A DNA stretch of 7,504 bases from Clostridia bacterium (GCA_017473795.1 JAFUJE010000055.1:1-7504); one strand, 5' to 3'. Numbered from the stretch's first letter, positions 1-7,010 are shown. The notes: a model not told the origin generated them from the letters alone. Program-made: numbers and translations.

Positions 1-351
1 GGACCCACACCACACAGCGAAACAGAAAACCATGCCTTATTACGTTTAATAAAAAAATTCCGCCCTACCGCAAGTCTAGCCCTTCACAGCAAAGGGAACA
101 TTATCTATTACAGTCGCTCTGAAGACCAACACACTGCGCAAAAATTAAGCGAATTAACTGAATTTCCTGCAATTTTATCCAGTACTTCTTTTGGCGGACT
201 TACCGATTACCTTGCACTACACCACCAAATACCATCGTTTACCATTGAACTGGGCGACGATAATCTAAAACACCCCATTACTGCAGAGCATCTCCCTTCG
301 ATTATGCCAAAATTAACACAAATTATTAATTACTTCTTAACTGGAGCATAA
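1..351 (+). CDS. M14-family zinc carboxypeptidase, C-terminal part (partial, cut by left edge)
   Basis: The open frame runs from base 1 to a TAA at 349-351, giving 116 C-terminal residues. Two landmarks of the M14 metallopeptidase fold are visible: LALHSKGNIIYY (residues 26-37 of the fragment), whose His29 fits the third zinc ligand, and PSFTIELGD (78-86), whose Glu83 fits the catalytic general acid/base. The HSKG-IYY form resembles bacterial gamma-D-glutamyl-L-diamino acid endopeptidases, which cut peptidoglycan stem peptides, rather than digestive carboxypeptidases; that substrate assignment is inference. The upstream HxxE zinc motif and any signal peptide or LysM domain lie outside the window. 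The protein ends about 30 residues after the catalytic Glu, normal for the family, so the C-terminus looks intact. The gene converges on the dac-like gene and overlaps its stop by 22 bp. Confidence 0.85.
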   Translation, partial: GPTPHSETENHALLRLIKKFRPTASLALHSKGNIIYYSRSEDQHTAQKLSELTEFPAILSSTSFGGLTDYLALHHQIPSFTIELGDDNLKHPITAEHLPSIMPKLTQIINYFLTGA

Positions 352-1373
352 AACATTTCGCCTTCGTGACTTTGAAAATAAACACCGATAATATTTGGAC
401 GTTTACTATTAATAATCGTATACGCTGCACGCTTACGAGCACCACCAATAATATTACCCGCCACTTTCATATTTGTTTCAATAAATACATTATACGCACG
501 AATTTGCCCCTTGTTATCCACCACAGTAATACCATCAAAATTCAACATGGTAACAAATACATTTGACATTGCCGTCAATTTTTGTTCGTTATATTGATTT
601 GTTTGGGCAAATAGTTTCGAAAAATTTATCGGTTCACTCAACCAAATACCGTCCTCAAAAAAAGCATCGGGTTCATATTCAGAATCCACCACTACACAAA
701 TCGTACCATCAACCAAACGAGACACATTACGGAAAATGTTACGATACATATTTTTGATTTCTTGCAATTTTTTCGCACTGGTACGTAATTTAGAAAAACT
801 CGCATCAACAAATTCTTTAATTTCATCTTCCCAGTTGTTTACTACCCTAATATCCAACGCAAAATTAACATTAACCACACGCCCTTTAAAACTGCGCATC
901 GTTATTGTCCAGTTATTTTCTGCATAAACATAAATTCCAAACAATTTATTACTTTTTTCTTGCAAAATCTCAGACTTAAACAACATTGTTTCCAAACTTT
1001 CGTCTTTTATACTGTTGATAATTCGAAAAATTCCATATTCAATGTTATCTTCAGAAATTGATATATAAACACACCAATACAAATTACAGAAAGGAATCAA
1101 ACTTTTCAAACGTGATGCGAACATATTTTCGTTGTCATCATTAAACAACACGATTTTAGTCGCATTAGGAATACTTTTAACCACCGTATCAATATTATTC
1201 GTAAAAAAGATTGCCGGTTTATATTTTTGCCCTTCTTCTTCGTAGTTAGCAATTTGCGGAAAGAAGTTTAAAAAACGATTTTGCAACTTCAAAGGAAAAG
1301 TGCCCGAAAATTCTGTTGTTAAGAAATCAACAATTTTTGTCTTAGCATCGATGTAAAAAATATTCTCGTTCAC
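330..1373 (-). CDS. Diadenylate cyclase (DAC/DisA_N)-like protein with N-terminal putative sensor region
   Basis: This 347-residue protein has a C-terminal half, about residues 217-345, that reads as a DAC fold: DGTICVVVD and FFEDGIWLSEPINF match the first strand-helix unit, FDGITVVDNKGQIRAYNV (279-296) matches the DGA motif strand, and GGARKRAAYTII (310-321) matches the GTRHRAA motif. DAC enzymes condense two ATP into cyclic di-AMP. Here DGA is DGI (280-282) and RHR is RKR (313-315), so activity is uncertain; it could be a synthase or a nucleotide sensor. Residues 1-210 resemble, from memory, the DACNV-type regions that precede some DAC domains. There is no DisA-type HhH tail and no membrane helix like CdaA, so it should be cytosolic. 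The start is GTG, sharing its G with the pheT TAG stop (TAGTG). The next in-frame Met is residue 84 and a stop lies 9 codons upstream. AGGA lies only 2 nt from the GTG, so reinitiation after pheT is likely. The gene is AT-rich (about 30% GC in sampled lines). Confidence 0.72.
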   Translation of the reverse strand: MNENIFYIDAKTKIVDFLTTEFSGTFPLKLQNRFLNFFPQIANYEEEGQKYKPAIFFTNNIDTVVKSIPNATKIVLFNDDNENMFASRLKSLIPFCNLYWCVYISISEDNIEYGIFRIINSIKDESLETMLFKSEILQEKSNKLFGIYVYAENNWTITMRSFKGRVVNVNFALDIRVVNNWEDEIKEFVDASFSKLRTSAKKLQEIKNMYRNIFRNVSRLVDGTICVVVDSEYEPDAFFEDGIWLSEPINFSKLFAQTNQYNEQKLTAMSNVFVTMLNFDGITVVDNKGQIRAYNVFIETNMKVAGNIIGGARKRAAYTIINSKRPNIIGVYFQSHEGEMFYAPVKK

Positions 1374-3679
1374 TATCCTAGATGTACACCATTTTGTTCA
1401 GCAAAGTCAAGAATTTCTTGATGAATTTTATTGATTTCCGCTTTGTCAAGTGTTTTTTCTAAACTCGACACCGTAAAAGTTAAAGTAAATTTATTTTCAT
1501 AGACAGCCGTTAAACAATACTTAGTTACTAACGGGTGACGGAACTGCGACCAAATACTTTCTAAGCCAGCATAAACATCGTTCCATACAAAAGTAAAATC
1601 TAATTGAGTTTTAGGAAATTTTGACAAGACTGGTGCCACACACTGCTCCACAGTTGTAAAATCAATTGCAGATAAATTTACTTCAAAACCAACAGCATTG
1701 GACATAACTTGAGGATGAATAATTCCTATCGAACCGACCACTTGATTCTTATAAAGAATTTGTGCATGATTCTTAGGATGCCAAACATTCAAATCCAACT
1801 GTTTTAATTGATATTGAACCATAATCCCCAAACGGTTAAATAAATCTGTAATCATTTCGCTTAGTACTTTATAATCCATACCAACCGCTACCCCAGCTAA
1901 ATGCTCAGTTTCCGAACCATCTTTATTAATCACACGCCCAATTTCAAACACACGCACGTTGTTTTGCATTTTATTGATTGAGGCTACCGTTAACATACTT
2001 GGCAACATTGTACTACGTATTTGATTATCATCTTTATTGAACGGATTTGCCACAGTTGCATATGAAGGGGCTGTTATTTTTAACTGTTTTAAAGCCTTAC
2101 TATCGTACCAAATATTAGTATGAACCTCATTAAAGGCATACTTCCACGCTAACAAATCTTTCAAGTTATCCTTAGCTTGTGCAATCGGAGTATATGGTAC
2201 AGGAGCCACACTAACCGATGGTGCCACTGGTACAATATTTTGATAGCCATAATTTCGTACAATCTCTTCAATTACATCGGCCGCATTTGTTACATCTTTC
2301 CAACGACGCCAAGATGGAACGATCACCACAATCTTTTCGGCGTCAATTTTTGGCTGAAAACCCAAAGCAGTTAATTTTGCTGCCACCATTTTATCCAATT
2401 TACCGAAATCAACACCAGTAAAACTATTTAACATTTTCTTAGAAACTGTAATTTCCTGGGCTGGTTGTTGTGCTAACTTACCTGCAACACGTGTAAAAGC
2501 CGACTTGACTTGTGCTTGCGGAGCATATTCACGCATTAAACGCAAAACCTCAGCAGCCGCCAGCCAATTCAACTCTGGATCTAAAGCTTTTTCGTAACGC
2601 ATACTTGCATCACTACGAATACCAACTGCCACAGAGGTACGACGAATATTAGAAGCATCAAACGTAGCGAACTCTAAAACTGTGTCTGTTGTTTCATTGG
2701 TAATTTCACTATTTTTACCACCCATAACCCCAGCCAAAGCAACTGGTACTCCATCACTTTTAATAAACAACATATCTTTAGTTGCCGAAATTTTATTATC
2801 TTTTAAAGTAATAAATTCAGTTCCTTCTGTTACACCACCAACACTAATTTTACCTATTTTTTGCGCGTCAAAAGCATGTAGCGGATTACCAAAAGCAAAC
2901 ATAACATAATTAGTTATATCTACTAAAAAACCATGGCTGTTGTGTCCCAATTTATACAACCGATTTTGTATAACATCAGGTGATACTACACCACCCAAGT
3001 TTCCTACCTTAATCGCTCCATAAGATAAACAGTTTTCGCTTTCAATTTTAATATTTAATTTTTCTAAATTATCATATTCATGAACAATTGACGTATCAAT
3101 TTGTTTCAATGGACGGTCAAAAATCACAGATAATTCACGAGCAATCCCATAATGTCCCCATAAATCTGGACGATTAGTGATACTTTTATTATCAATATCA
3201 ATAATTTCATCCTGTAAACCAGGCAAAACCGCCGTAATCGGAGTTCCAATTTTGGTTTCAGACGGTAATTCAATAATACCATCATCCTCCGCCTTATAAC
3301 CAAGTTCCGCATAAGAACAACACATTCCAAAACTTTCACAACCACGAATTTTTGCCGGCACAATTTCCATACCATCTGGCATAATAGTTCCTACCGTTGC
3401 AACCGCAACAACAATCCCCGCACGAGCATTTGGCGCCCCACACACTATATGTAGTGGTTCTTTTTTGCCAATATCCACAGTTAACAGATGCAAATGGTCA
3501 CTTTGTGGATGAGCATCACACGTTAAAATTTTTCCGACAACAACACTTTCCAAACCATTACCCAAAGTAATAACCTCTTCCACTTCACAGGTAATTTGCG
3601 TTAATTTTTCCGCAATTTCTTTTGCCGTAATTCCTTTTAAGTCAACATATTCTTTTAACCAATCAACTGAAATTTTCAT
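1373..3679 (-). CDS. pheT: Phenylalanine--tRNA ligase beta subunit
   Basis: This 768-residue subunit of the cytosolic alpha2beta2 PheRS carries tRNA binding and hydrolytic editing of mischarged Tyr-tRNA(Phe). In order it shows an N-terminal strand (MKISVDWLKEYV), an OB-type tRNA-binding domain (about 40-150, with VVVGKIL, HPQSDHLHLLTVDIG and IVCGAPNARAG), the B3/B4 editing domain (about 210-375, with LVDITNYVM and GNPLHAFDAQKI), the B5 domain (about 408-482, PSWRRWKDVTNAADVIEEI), a catalytic-like core, and a C-terminal FDX-ACB anticodon-binding domain from about 686 (KFPKTQLDFTFVWND). Editing-pocket positions as I align them to E. coli (His268, Glu336, Ala358) are retained. The segment DNKSITNRPDLWGHYGIAREL (split at 163-172 and 173-183) is a lineage variant of the usual TPNRPDCLS motif. 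The ATG lies in a 4 nt ATGA overlap with pheS; GAGGGA about 7 nt upstream may be its ribosome site. Length is normal. Confidence 0.97.
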   Translation of the reverse strand: MKISVDWLKEYVDLKGITAKEIAEKLTQITCEVEEVITLGNGLESVVVGKILTCDAHPQSDHLHLLTVDIGKKEPLHIVCGAPNARAGIVVAVATVGTIMPDGMEIVPAKIRGCESFGMCCSYAELGYKAEDDGIIELPSETKIGTPITAVLPGLQDEIIDIDNKSITNRPDLWGHYGIARELSVIFDRPLKQIDTSIVHEYDNLEKLNIKIESENCLSYGAIKVGNLGGVVSPDVIQNRLYKLGHNSHGFLVDITNYVMFAFGNPLHAFDAQKIGKISVGGVTEGTEFITLKDNKISATKDMLFIKSDGVPVALAGVMGGKNSEITNETTDTVLEFATFDASNIRRTSVAVGIRSDASMRYEKALDPELNWLAAAEVLRLMREYAPQAQVKSAFTRVAGKLAQQPAQEITVSKKMLNSFTGVDFGKLDKMVAAKLTALGFQPKIDAEKIVVIVPSWRRWKDVTNAADVIEEIVRNYGYQNIVPVAPSVSVAPVPYTPIAQAKDNLKDLLAWKYAFNEVHTNIWYDSKALKQLKITAPSYATVANPFNKDDNQIRSTMLPSMLTVASINKMQNNVRVFEIGRVINKDGSETEHLAGVAVGMDYKVLSEMITDLFNRLGIMVQYQLKQLDLNVWHPKNHAQILYKNQVVGSIGIIHPQVMSNAVGFEVNLSAIDFTTVEQCVAPVLSKFPKTQLDFTFVWNDVYAGLESIWSQFRHPLVTKYCLTAVYENKFTLTFTVSSLEKTLDKAEINKIHQEILDFAEQNGVHLG

Positions 3680-4683
3680 CGTTTTATCCCTCGCAAAAAT
3701 TCTAAATTTCCCGAATTAAACAAGCGTACATCATTAACTGCATATTGCATCATTGCCATCCGAGTTAAACCAAAACCAAAAGCAAACCCTTGATATTCTT
3801 CCGGATTAACACCAGCCATTTTTAAAACATTACCATGAATCATGCCACAGCCACAGAACTCAATCCAACCCGACTGTTTACAAACACTACAACCCTTTCC
3901 TCCACAAAAAGGACAACTGGCATCAAGTTCAAAGCCCGGTTCCACAAACGGAAAGTACCCCGGACGCAAACGGACTTCAATTTCTTTTCCGTAAATACCA
4001 GACAAGATTGTCTTCATAATGTAAATTAAATTAGCAATCGAAATATCCTTCCCGACCATCATGCCTTCACATTGGAAGAACGAAAACTCATGACTGGCAT
4101 CGGTAGCTTCGTTGCGATAACAACGACCAGGAAAAATCGCCGAGACCACTGGCCCATATTTTTTTAAGATTTCATGTTGCAAAGCCGATGTTTGCGTTTT
4201 CAACAACTTACCATTGGTAAGCCAAAATGTATCCTGCATATCACGAGCTGGATGATCCGCCGGAACATTAACCGCATCAAAATTTTCAAACTCGGTTACA
4301 ACTTCGTTTCCATCAACAATCAAAAATCCCATTGAACGGCAAATTTCACTTACTTTTCTCGTTAAATGCGTTATAGGATGCAAAGTCCCCTGCAACTCAT
4401 TAATAGCGGGCCTTGTAATATCAATCAAAGGATCATTTTTTAATTTTTCATTAACAGCCTGTTCCTTCAAAAATGCTTGTTTTTTAAAGAACTCAATTTC
4501 AACTGCACGTTTCAACTCATTATAACGTTTTCCTGCCTCTGCACGCTGTTCTGGCGATAAATCCTTTAACCCAGCCATCATCATTGTCAATTTACCAGTT
4601 TTTGAAAGGTAATTTTTATGGAACGCAGTCAAATCATTTTCAGTTTGCACCTGCTCCAATTCTTTTAATATCTCGTCTATCAT
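3676..4683 (-). CDS. pheS: Phenylalanine--tRNA ligase alpha subunit
   Basis: This is the catalytic class II subunit that activates Phe and charges tRNA(Phe) with PheT. From the ATG at 4683 it has 335 residues: an N-terminal coiled-coil arm (about 1-85, with YLSKTGKLT), motif 1 around LHPI (101-104), HPARDMQDTFWL, motif 2 GRCYRNEATDASHEF (187-201), YFPFVEPGFELD, and motif 3 GFAFGFGLTRMAMM (299-312). The Ala in GFAFG that shapes the Phe pocket is present. An in-frame ATG at 4704 would add MWHTEIC and overlap recD2 by 14 nt; I prefer 4683 because MIDEILKEL aligns with the start of short PheS proteins such as that of Thermus. Neither start has a clear Shine-Dalgarno. Two oddities: a four-cysteine cluster (Cys257, 260, 265, 268) before the active-site GCGMIH segment, and Thr in place of the Glu/Asp usually preceding the motif-3 Arg. 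Confidence 0.96.
   Translation of the reverse strand: MIDEILKELEQVQTENDLTAFHKNYLSKTGKLTMMMAGLKDLSPEQRAEAGKRYNELKRAVEIEFFKKQAFLKEQAVNEKLKNDPLIDITRPAINELQGTLHPITHLTRKVSEICRSMGFLIVDGNEVVTEFENFDAVNVPADHPARDMQDTFWLTNGKLLKTQTSALQHEILKKYGPVVSAIFPGRCYRNEATDASHEFSFFQCEGMMVGKDISIANLIYIMKTILSGIYGKEIEVRLRPGYFPFVEPGFELDASCPFCGGKGCSVCKQSGWIEFCGCGMIHGNVLKMAGVNPEEYQGFAFGFGLTRMAMMQYAVNDVRLFNSGNLEFLRGIKR
3687..3692 (-). promoter_or_regulatory. Possible Shine-Dalgarno for pheT
   Basis: GAGGGA on the minus strand lies inside the last codons of pheS, 7 nt before the pheT ATG (spacer TAAAACG). It is the only convincing ribosome-site-like sequence at any of the visible starts, although it also encodes the Arg-Gly near the PheS C-terminus, so it may be coincidental. 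Confidence 0.4.
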
Positions 4684-4690
4684 ACAGATT

Positions 4691-6865
4691 TCAGTATGCC
4701 ACATCTTTAAAATATTGTAAATATTTATTCAAACATGAATTACGTTTCTTCGTGTAGGTATTTTTTACCATTTTTTCGATGTTTTCCTGTTTTCCAACCA
4801 ACATAACCAGCCGCTTAGCCCGTGTCACCGCTGTGTACAGAAGATTTCGCGTCATAATCATATAAGCACCTGAAACCACCGGAATAACCACAGCATCAAA
4901 TTCACACCCCTGACTTTTATGTACCGTGATAGCATATGACAAAGTCAACGCTGACAATTCAGAAACAGGATAAACCGTAACACGCCCATCCTCTAATTCA
5001 ACAGTAATTTCTCGTGTACCCTTATTAATTTCAACAATTTTCCCAATATCACCATTAAAGATGCCCTTGCCTTCCTCGTGATTTTTAATCCACTCTTGTT
5101 TATAGTTATTAACCGTGTGCATTACTCGGTCACCTACACGGAAAATTGTTTCGCCGTATAAGAATTCTGTTTTATCTTCTGCTGGCGGATTAATTACCTC
5201 CTGCAAACACTTATTCAAATTAATCACACCGGCAGCACCAAGTTTCATCGGAGCCAATACTTGCACCTTACTTCTGTCTACACCTAGATATTGTGGTATT
5301 CGTGACGTACACAACCCCAATATATTGTTTTTAATTAATTCTGGCGTTTCCGCACCACTATAAAAGAAATCCGAACTTTGATTATCCAAAATTGGCATTT
5401 CTCCATTATTAATACGATGTGCGTTGATAGCAATTGTTGCTTTATCACCCGTACGATAAATTTGAGTCAACCTTATCGTTGGTACTACCCCAGATTCAAT
5501 AATATCTGCCAAAACATTGCCAGCACCAACAGACGGTAACTGATCACTGTCTCCAATAAAAACAACTTTGGTACCGGCTAAAATCTTTCGTAGCAAAGAC
5601 GCCGTTAATAAGCAATCACACATTGATACTTCATCAACAATAACCATGTCTTGCGTGATAAAACTGTTATGGGGATCATGAGAAAACTTTTCCAAGCATC
5701 GATGAATCGTCATGGCATTTTGCCCCGTTGTTTCTTCAATACGTTTAGCCGCACGGCCCGTTGGTGCCAACATTTGCGTCGTAACTTCGTTTGCGTTGTT
5801 AATATATAAGATTGCCTTAATAATGGTAGTCTTTCCCGTGCCAGGTCCGCCCGTAATTACGGTCACACCGCCGGTCACAGCCTGTTTGATTGCTAACTTT
5901 TGGGTTTCGTGGAAAGTTATTCCCTGCAATTTTTCGTAATGAGCAATTAAACCGTCGACATTGTCCAGTTTTTTGGGCTCCTGCATCAACAATAGCAATT
6001 TTTGTGCAATCGCTTTTTCCGCATTAAAGAATCGAATCAGCTGTAACCCCTGCACGCCATCGACATCAACCGAGACCACTACCCGATCGATACAAAGTTC
6101 GTTAATAATGGTATTGAAAGTCGGTGTCAACTGCTCCATTTTAATGCGTAGTAAATGGCAAACCTTACTAAACAAATCCGGTAAAGTCACGTAAGTATGG
6201 CCATCGGTTTCTGCGCTGACTTTTAAAACATGAACAACGCCAGCCCGGACACGAAAAGTCCCGTTATAACTGACACCCAACTTTTTCGCCATATTATCTG
6301 CGGTTAAGAACCCCACGCCGTCGATAGTCTCGATTAAAACGTACGGATTTTTAGCCACAGTCGCAATCGTATCCTTGCCGTACTGTTGGTAAATTTTCAG
6401 CGACAAATTCAAACTGATTTCGAAGCGATACAGCCACATCATCACAGACTGCATTTCCCGCACCGCCATGTAGTTGGTCGCAATACTTTGCGCTTTTTGT
6501 GCCGAGATACCTTTGACCTGAGTCAATTCTTGCGGGCGTTCTTCGATGACAGCAATCGTATCCATGCCGAATTTTTTGACGATTTTGCGTGCCGTCGCCG
6601 GCCCCACCCCGGGCAATAAACCACCACCCAAAAATGCCAAGATTTTTTCTTCGCTGTCGGGCGGCATTAAAACCAGTTCGGTAAAAGCAAATTGTTTGCC
6701 GTGCTTGGCATTGTTGACGAATTCGCCGGTAAATTTATATTCGGCACCGACCGCCACCATGGGCGCCACACCCACAGCAGTTAAATTATTGTCCAGCCGT
6801 AAAACACGATACCCGGTTTCTTCATTCGCAAAAACAACCGCCGAAACCGTCCCCTGAATTTCCAT
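4691..6865 (-). CDS. recD2: RecD2-type ATP-dependent 5'-3' DNA helicase
   Basis: This 724-residue superfamily 1B helicase belongs to the RecD2 class, which works without RecBC in replication-fork and repair processes. It begins with an OB-like barrel (GTVSAVVFANEETGYRVLRL, residues 5-24), followed by helix-hairpin-helix units (LPGVGPATARKIVKKFG, 84-100; VKGISAQKAQSIA; then TIDGVGFLTADNMAKKLGV near 180-198). Motor motifs follow: Walker A GGPGTGKTT (339-347, Lys345), Walker B VIVDEVSM (408-415), motif III GDSDQLPSVGAG (438-449), the arginine-bearing QIYRT (468-472), HKSQGCEFDAVV (649-660), and motif VI YTAVTRAKR (677-685). Length and all motifs are normal, so it should be active. The ATG at 6865 sits 6 nt after a TATAAT, so translation probably starts on a leaderless message. 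It heads the operon with pheS, pheT and the dac-like gene. Its 5' third is clearly richer in GC (50-58% in sampled lines) than the operon's distal end. Confidence 0.96.
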   Translation of the reverse strand: MEIQGTVSAVVFANEETGYRVLRLDNNLTAVGVAPMVAVGAEYKFTGEFVNNAKHGKQFAFTELVLMPPDSEEKILAFLGGGLLPGVGPATARKIVKKFGMDTIAVIEERPQELTQVKGISAQKAQSIATNYMAVREMQSVMMWLYRFEISLNLSLKIYQQYGKDTIATVAKNPYVLIETIDGVGFLTADNMAKKLGVSYNGTFRVRAGVVHVLKVSAETDGHTYVTLPDLFSKVCHLLRIKMEQLTPTFNTIINELCIDRVVVSVDVDGVQGLQLIRFFNAEKAIAQKLLLLMQEPKKLDNVDGLIAHYEKLQGITFHETQKLAIKQAVTGGVTVITGGPGTGKTTIIKAILYINNANEVTTQMLAPTGRAAKRIEETTGQNAMTIHRCLEKFSHDPHNSFITQDMVIVDEVSMCDCLLTASLLRKILAGTKVVFIGDSDQLPSVGAGNVLADIIESGVVPTIRLTQIYRTGDKATIAINAHRINNGEMPILDNQSSDFFYSGAETPELIKNNILGLCTSRIPQYLGVDRSKVQVLAPMKLGAAGVINLNKCLQEVINPPAEDKTEFLYGETIFRVGDRVMHTVNNYKQEWIKNHEEGKGIFNGDIGKIVEINKGTREITVELEDGRVTVYPVSELSALTLSYAITVHKSQGCEFDAVVIPVVSGAYMIMTRNLLYTAVTRAKRLVMLVGKQENIEKMVKNTYTKKRNSCLNKYLQYFKDVAY

Positions 6866-6871
6866 TCTTTC

Positions 6872-6898
6872 ATTATATCACAGTCCGCCCCACGACAA
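6872..6898 (-). promoter_or_regulatory. Extended -10 promoter of recD2 and the downstream operon
   Basis: On the minus strand TGATATAAT (6880-6872) gives a perfect TATAAT preceded by the TGn extended -10 motif. A weak -35 candidate, TTGTCG (6898-6893, 4 of 6), lies 15 nt upstream; the extended -10 may make a good -35 unnecessary. The -10 box ends 6 nt before the recD2 ATG, the same distance as in the divergent lipoprotein promoter, and there is no Shine-Dalgarno (the spacer reads GAAAGA). A leaderless message is predicted. Confidence 0.7.
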
Positions 6899-6936
6899 AA
6901 AATGATTTTCCGAAAAAAAATCAACGACAAATAATG
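6893..6936. repeat. Direct repeat CGACAAA-AATG, two copies 32 bp apart
   Basis: Copies at 6893-6904 and 6925-6936 match at 11 of 12 positions (A or T at the eighth). Read on the minus strand they are CATT-TTTGTCG, and the proximal copy overlaps the candidate recD2 -35 box. Between them TGATTTT (6903-6909) and AAAATCA (6917-6923) form a 7 bp inverted repeat around a 7 nt centre. This could be a binding site for a regulator of recD2, but A/T richness makes some repetition likely by chance. Confidence 0.3.
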
Positions 6937-6955
6937 TTAACAAACTTGGCAAAAA

Positions 6956-6974
6956 ATGCTAAAAAATTTAGCAT
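6956..6974. promoter_or_regulatory. Operator-like palindrome upstream of the lipoprotein promoter
   Basis: ATGCTAAA (6956-6963) and TTTAGCAT (6967-6974) form perfect 8 bp arms around AAA. The element ends 6 bp before the -35 box. A related half-site TTGGCA (6946-6951) lies exactly 22 bp upstream of TTAGCA (6968-6973), about two helical turns, as for cooperative binding of a dimeric regulator. The regulator is unknown. A transcription terminator is unlikely, because it is AT-rich, lacks a U-tract and precedes a promoter. Confidence 0.45.
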
Positions 6975-6980
6975 AAAGTA

Positions 6981-7010
6981 TTGACTTAACCTTTTTAAAT
7001 TTTATATAAT
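6981..7010 (+). promoter_or_regulatory. Sigma70-type promoter of the lipoprotein gene
   Basis: TTGACT at 6981-6986 (5 of 6 to consensus) and a perfect TATAAT at 7005-7010 are separated by 18 nt, and the upstream flank is A/T-rich, as for an UP element. Only 6 nt (7011-7016) lie between the -10 box and the ATG, so the expected start of transcription is at or next to the A of the start codon. No Shine-Dalgarno exists upstream. The mRNA is therefore predicted to be leaderless. Confidence 0.8.

Noticed and set aside
1373..1373. Frameshifted or fused PheT-DAC polypeptide considered because of the 1 nt overlap
   Set aside because: PheT ends normally after a complete FDX-ACB domain, and the dac-like frame has an in-frame stop 9 codons upstream of its GTG. 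Two separate proteins with stop-start coupling explain it better.
3124..3375. 83-codon minus-strand open frame inside pheT in another frame
   Set aside because: It is fully contained in the conserved tRNA-binding region of pheT, is dominated by Leu, Arg and Val from frame-shifted codons, and has no ribosome site.
4704..4742. Possible internal promoter before pheS (TACAAT at 4719-4714, 9 nt before the ATG at 4704)
   Set aside because: The hexamer lies in the AT-rich recD2 3' end, no acceptable -35 is found at 16-18 nt, and the preferred pheS start is 4683. It is worth remembering only if leaderless starts prove general in this genome.
6546..6857. 103-codon plus-strand open frame opposite the recD2 N-terminus
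   Set aside because: It lies wholly antisense to the conserved OB and HhH region of recD2, has low-complexity composition and no recognisable motif. It is a shadow of the GC-richer coding sequence.
6903..6923. Inverted repeat TGATTTT / AAAATCA considered as a terminator
   Set aside because: The stem is only A/T-rich with 2 GC pairs, and it lies between two divergent promoters where no transcript should end.
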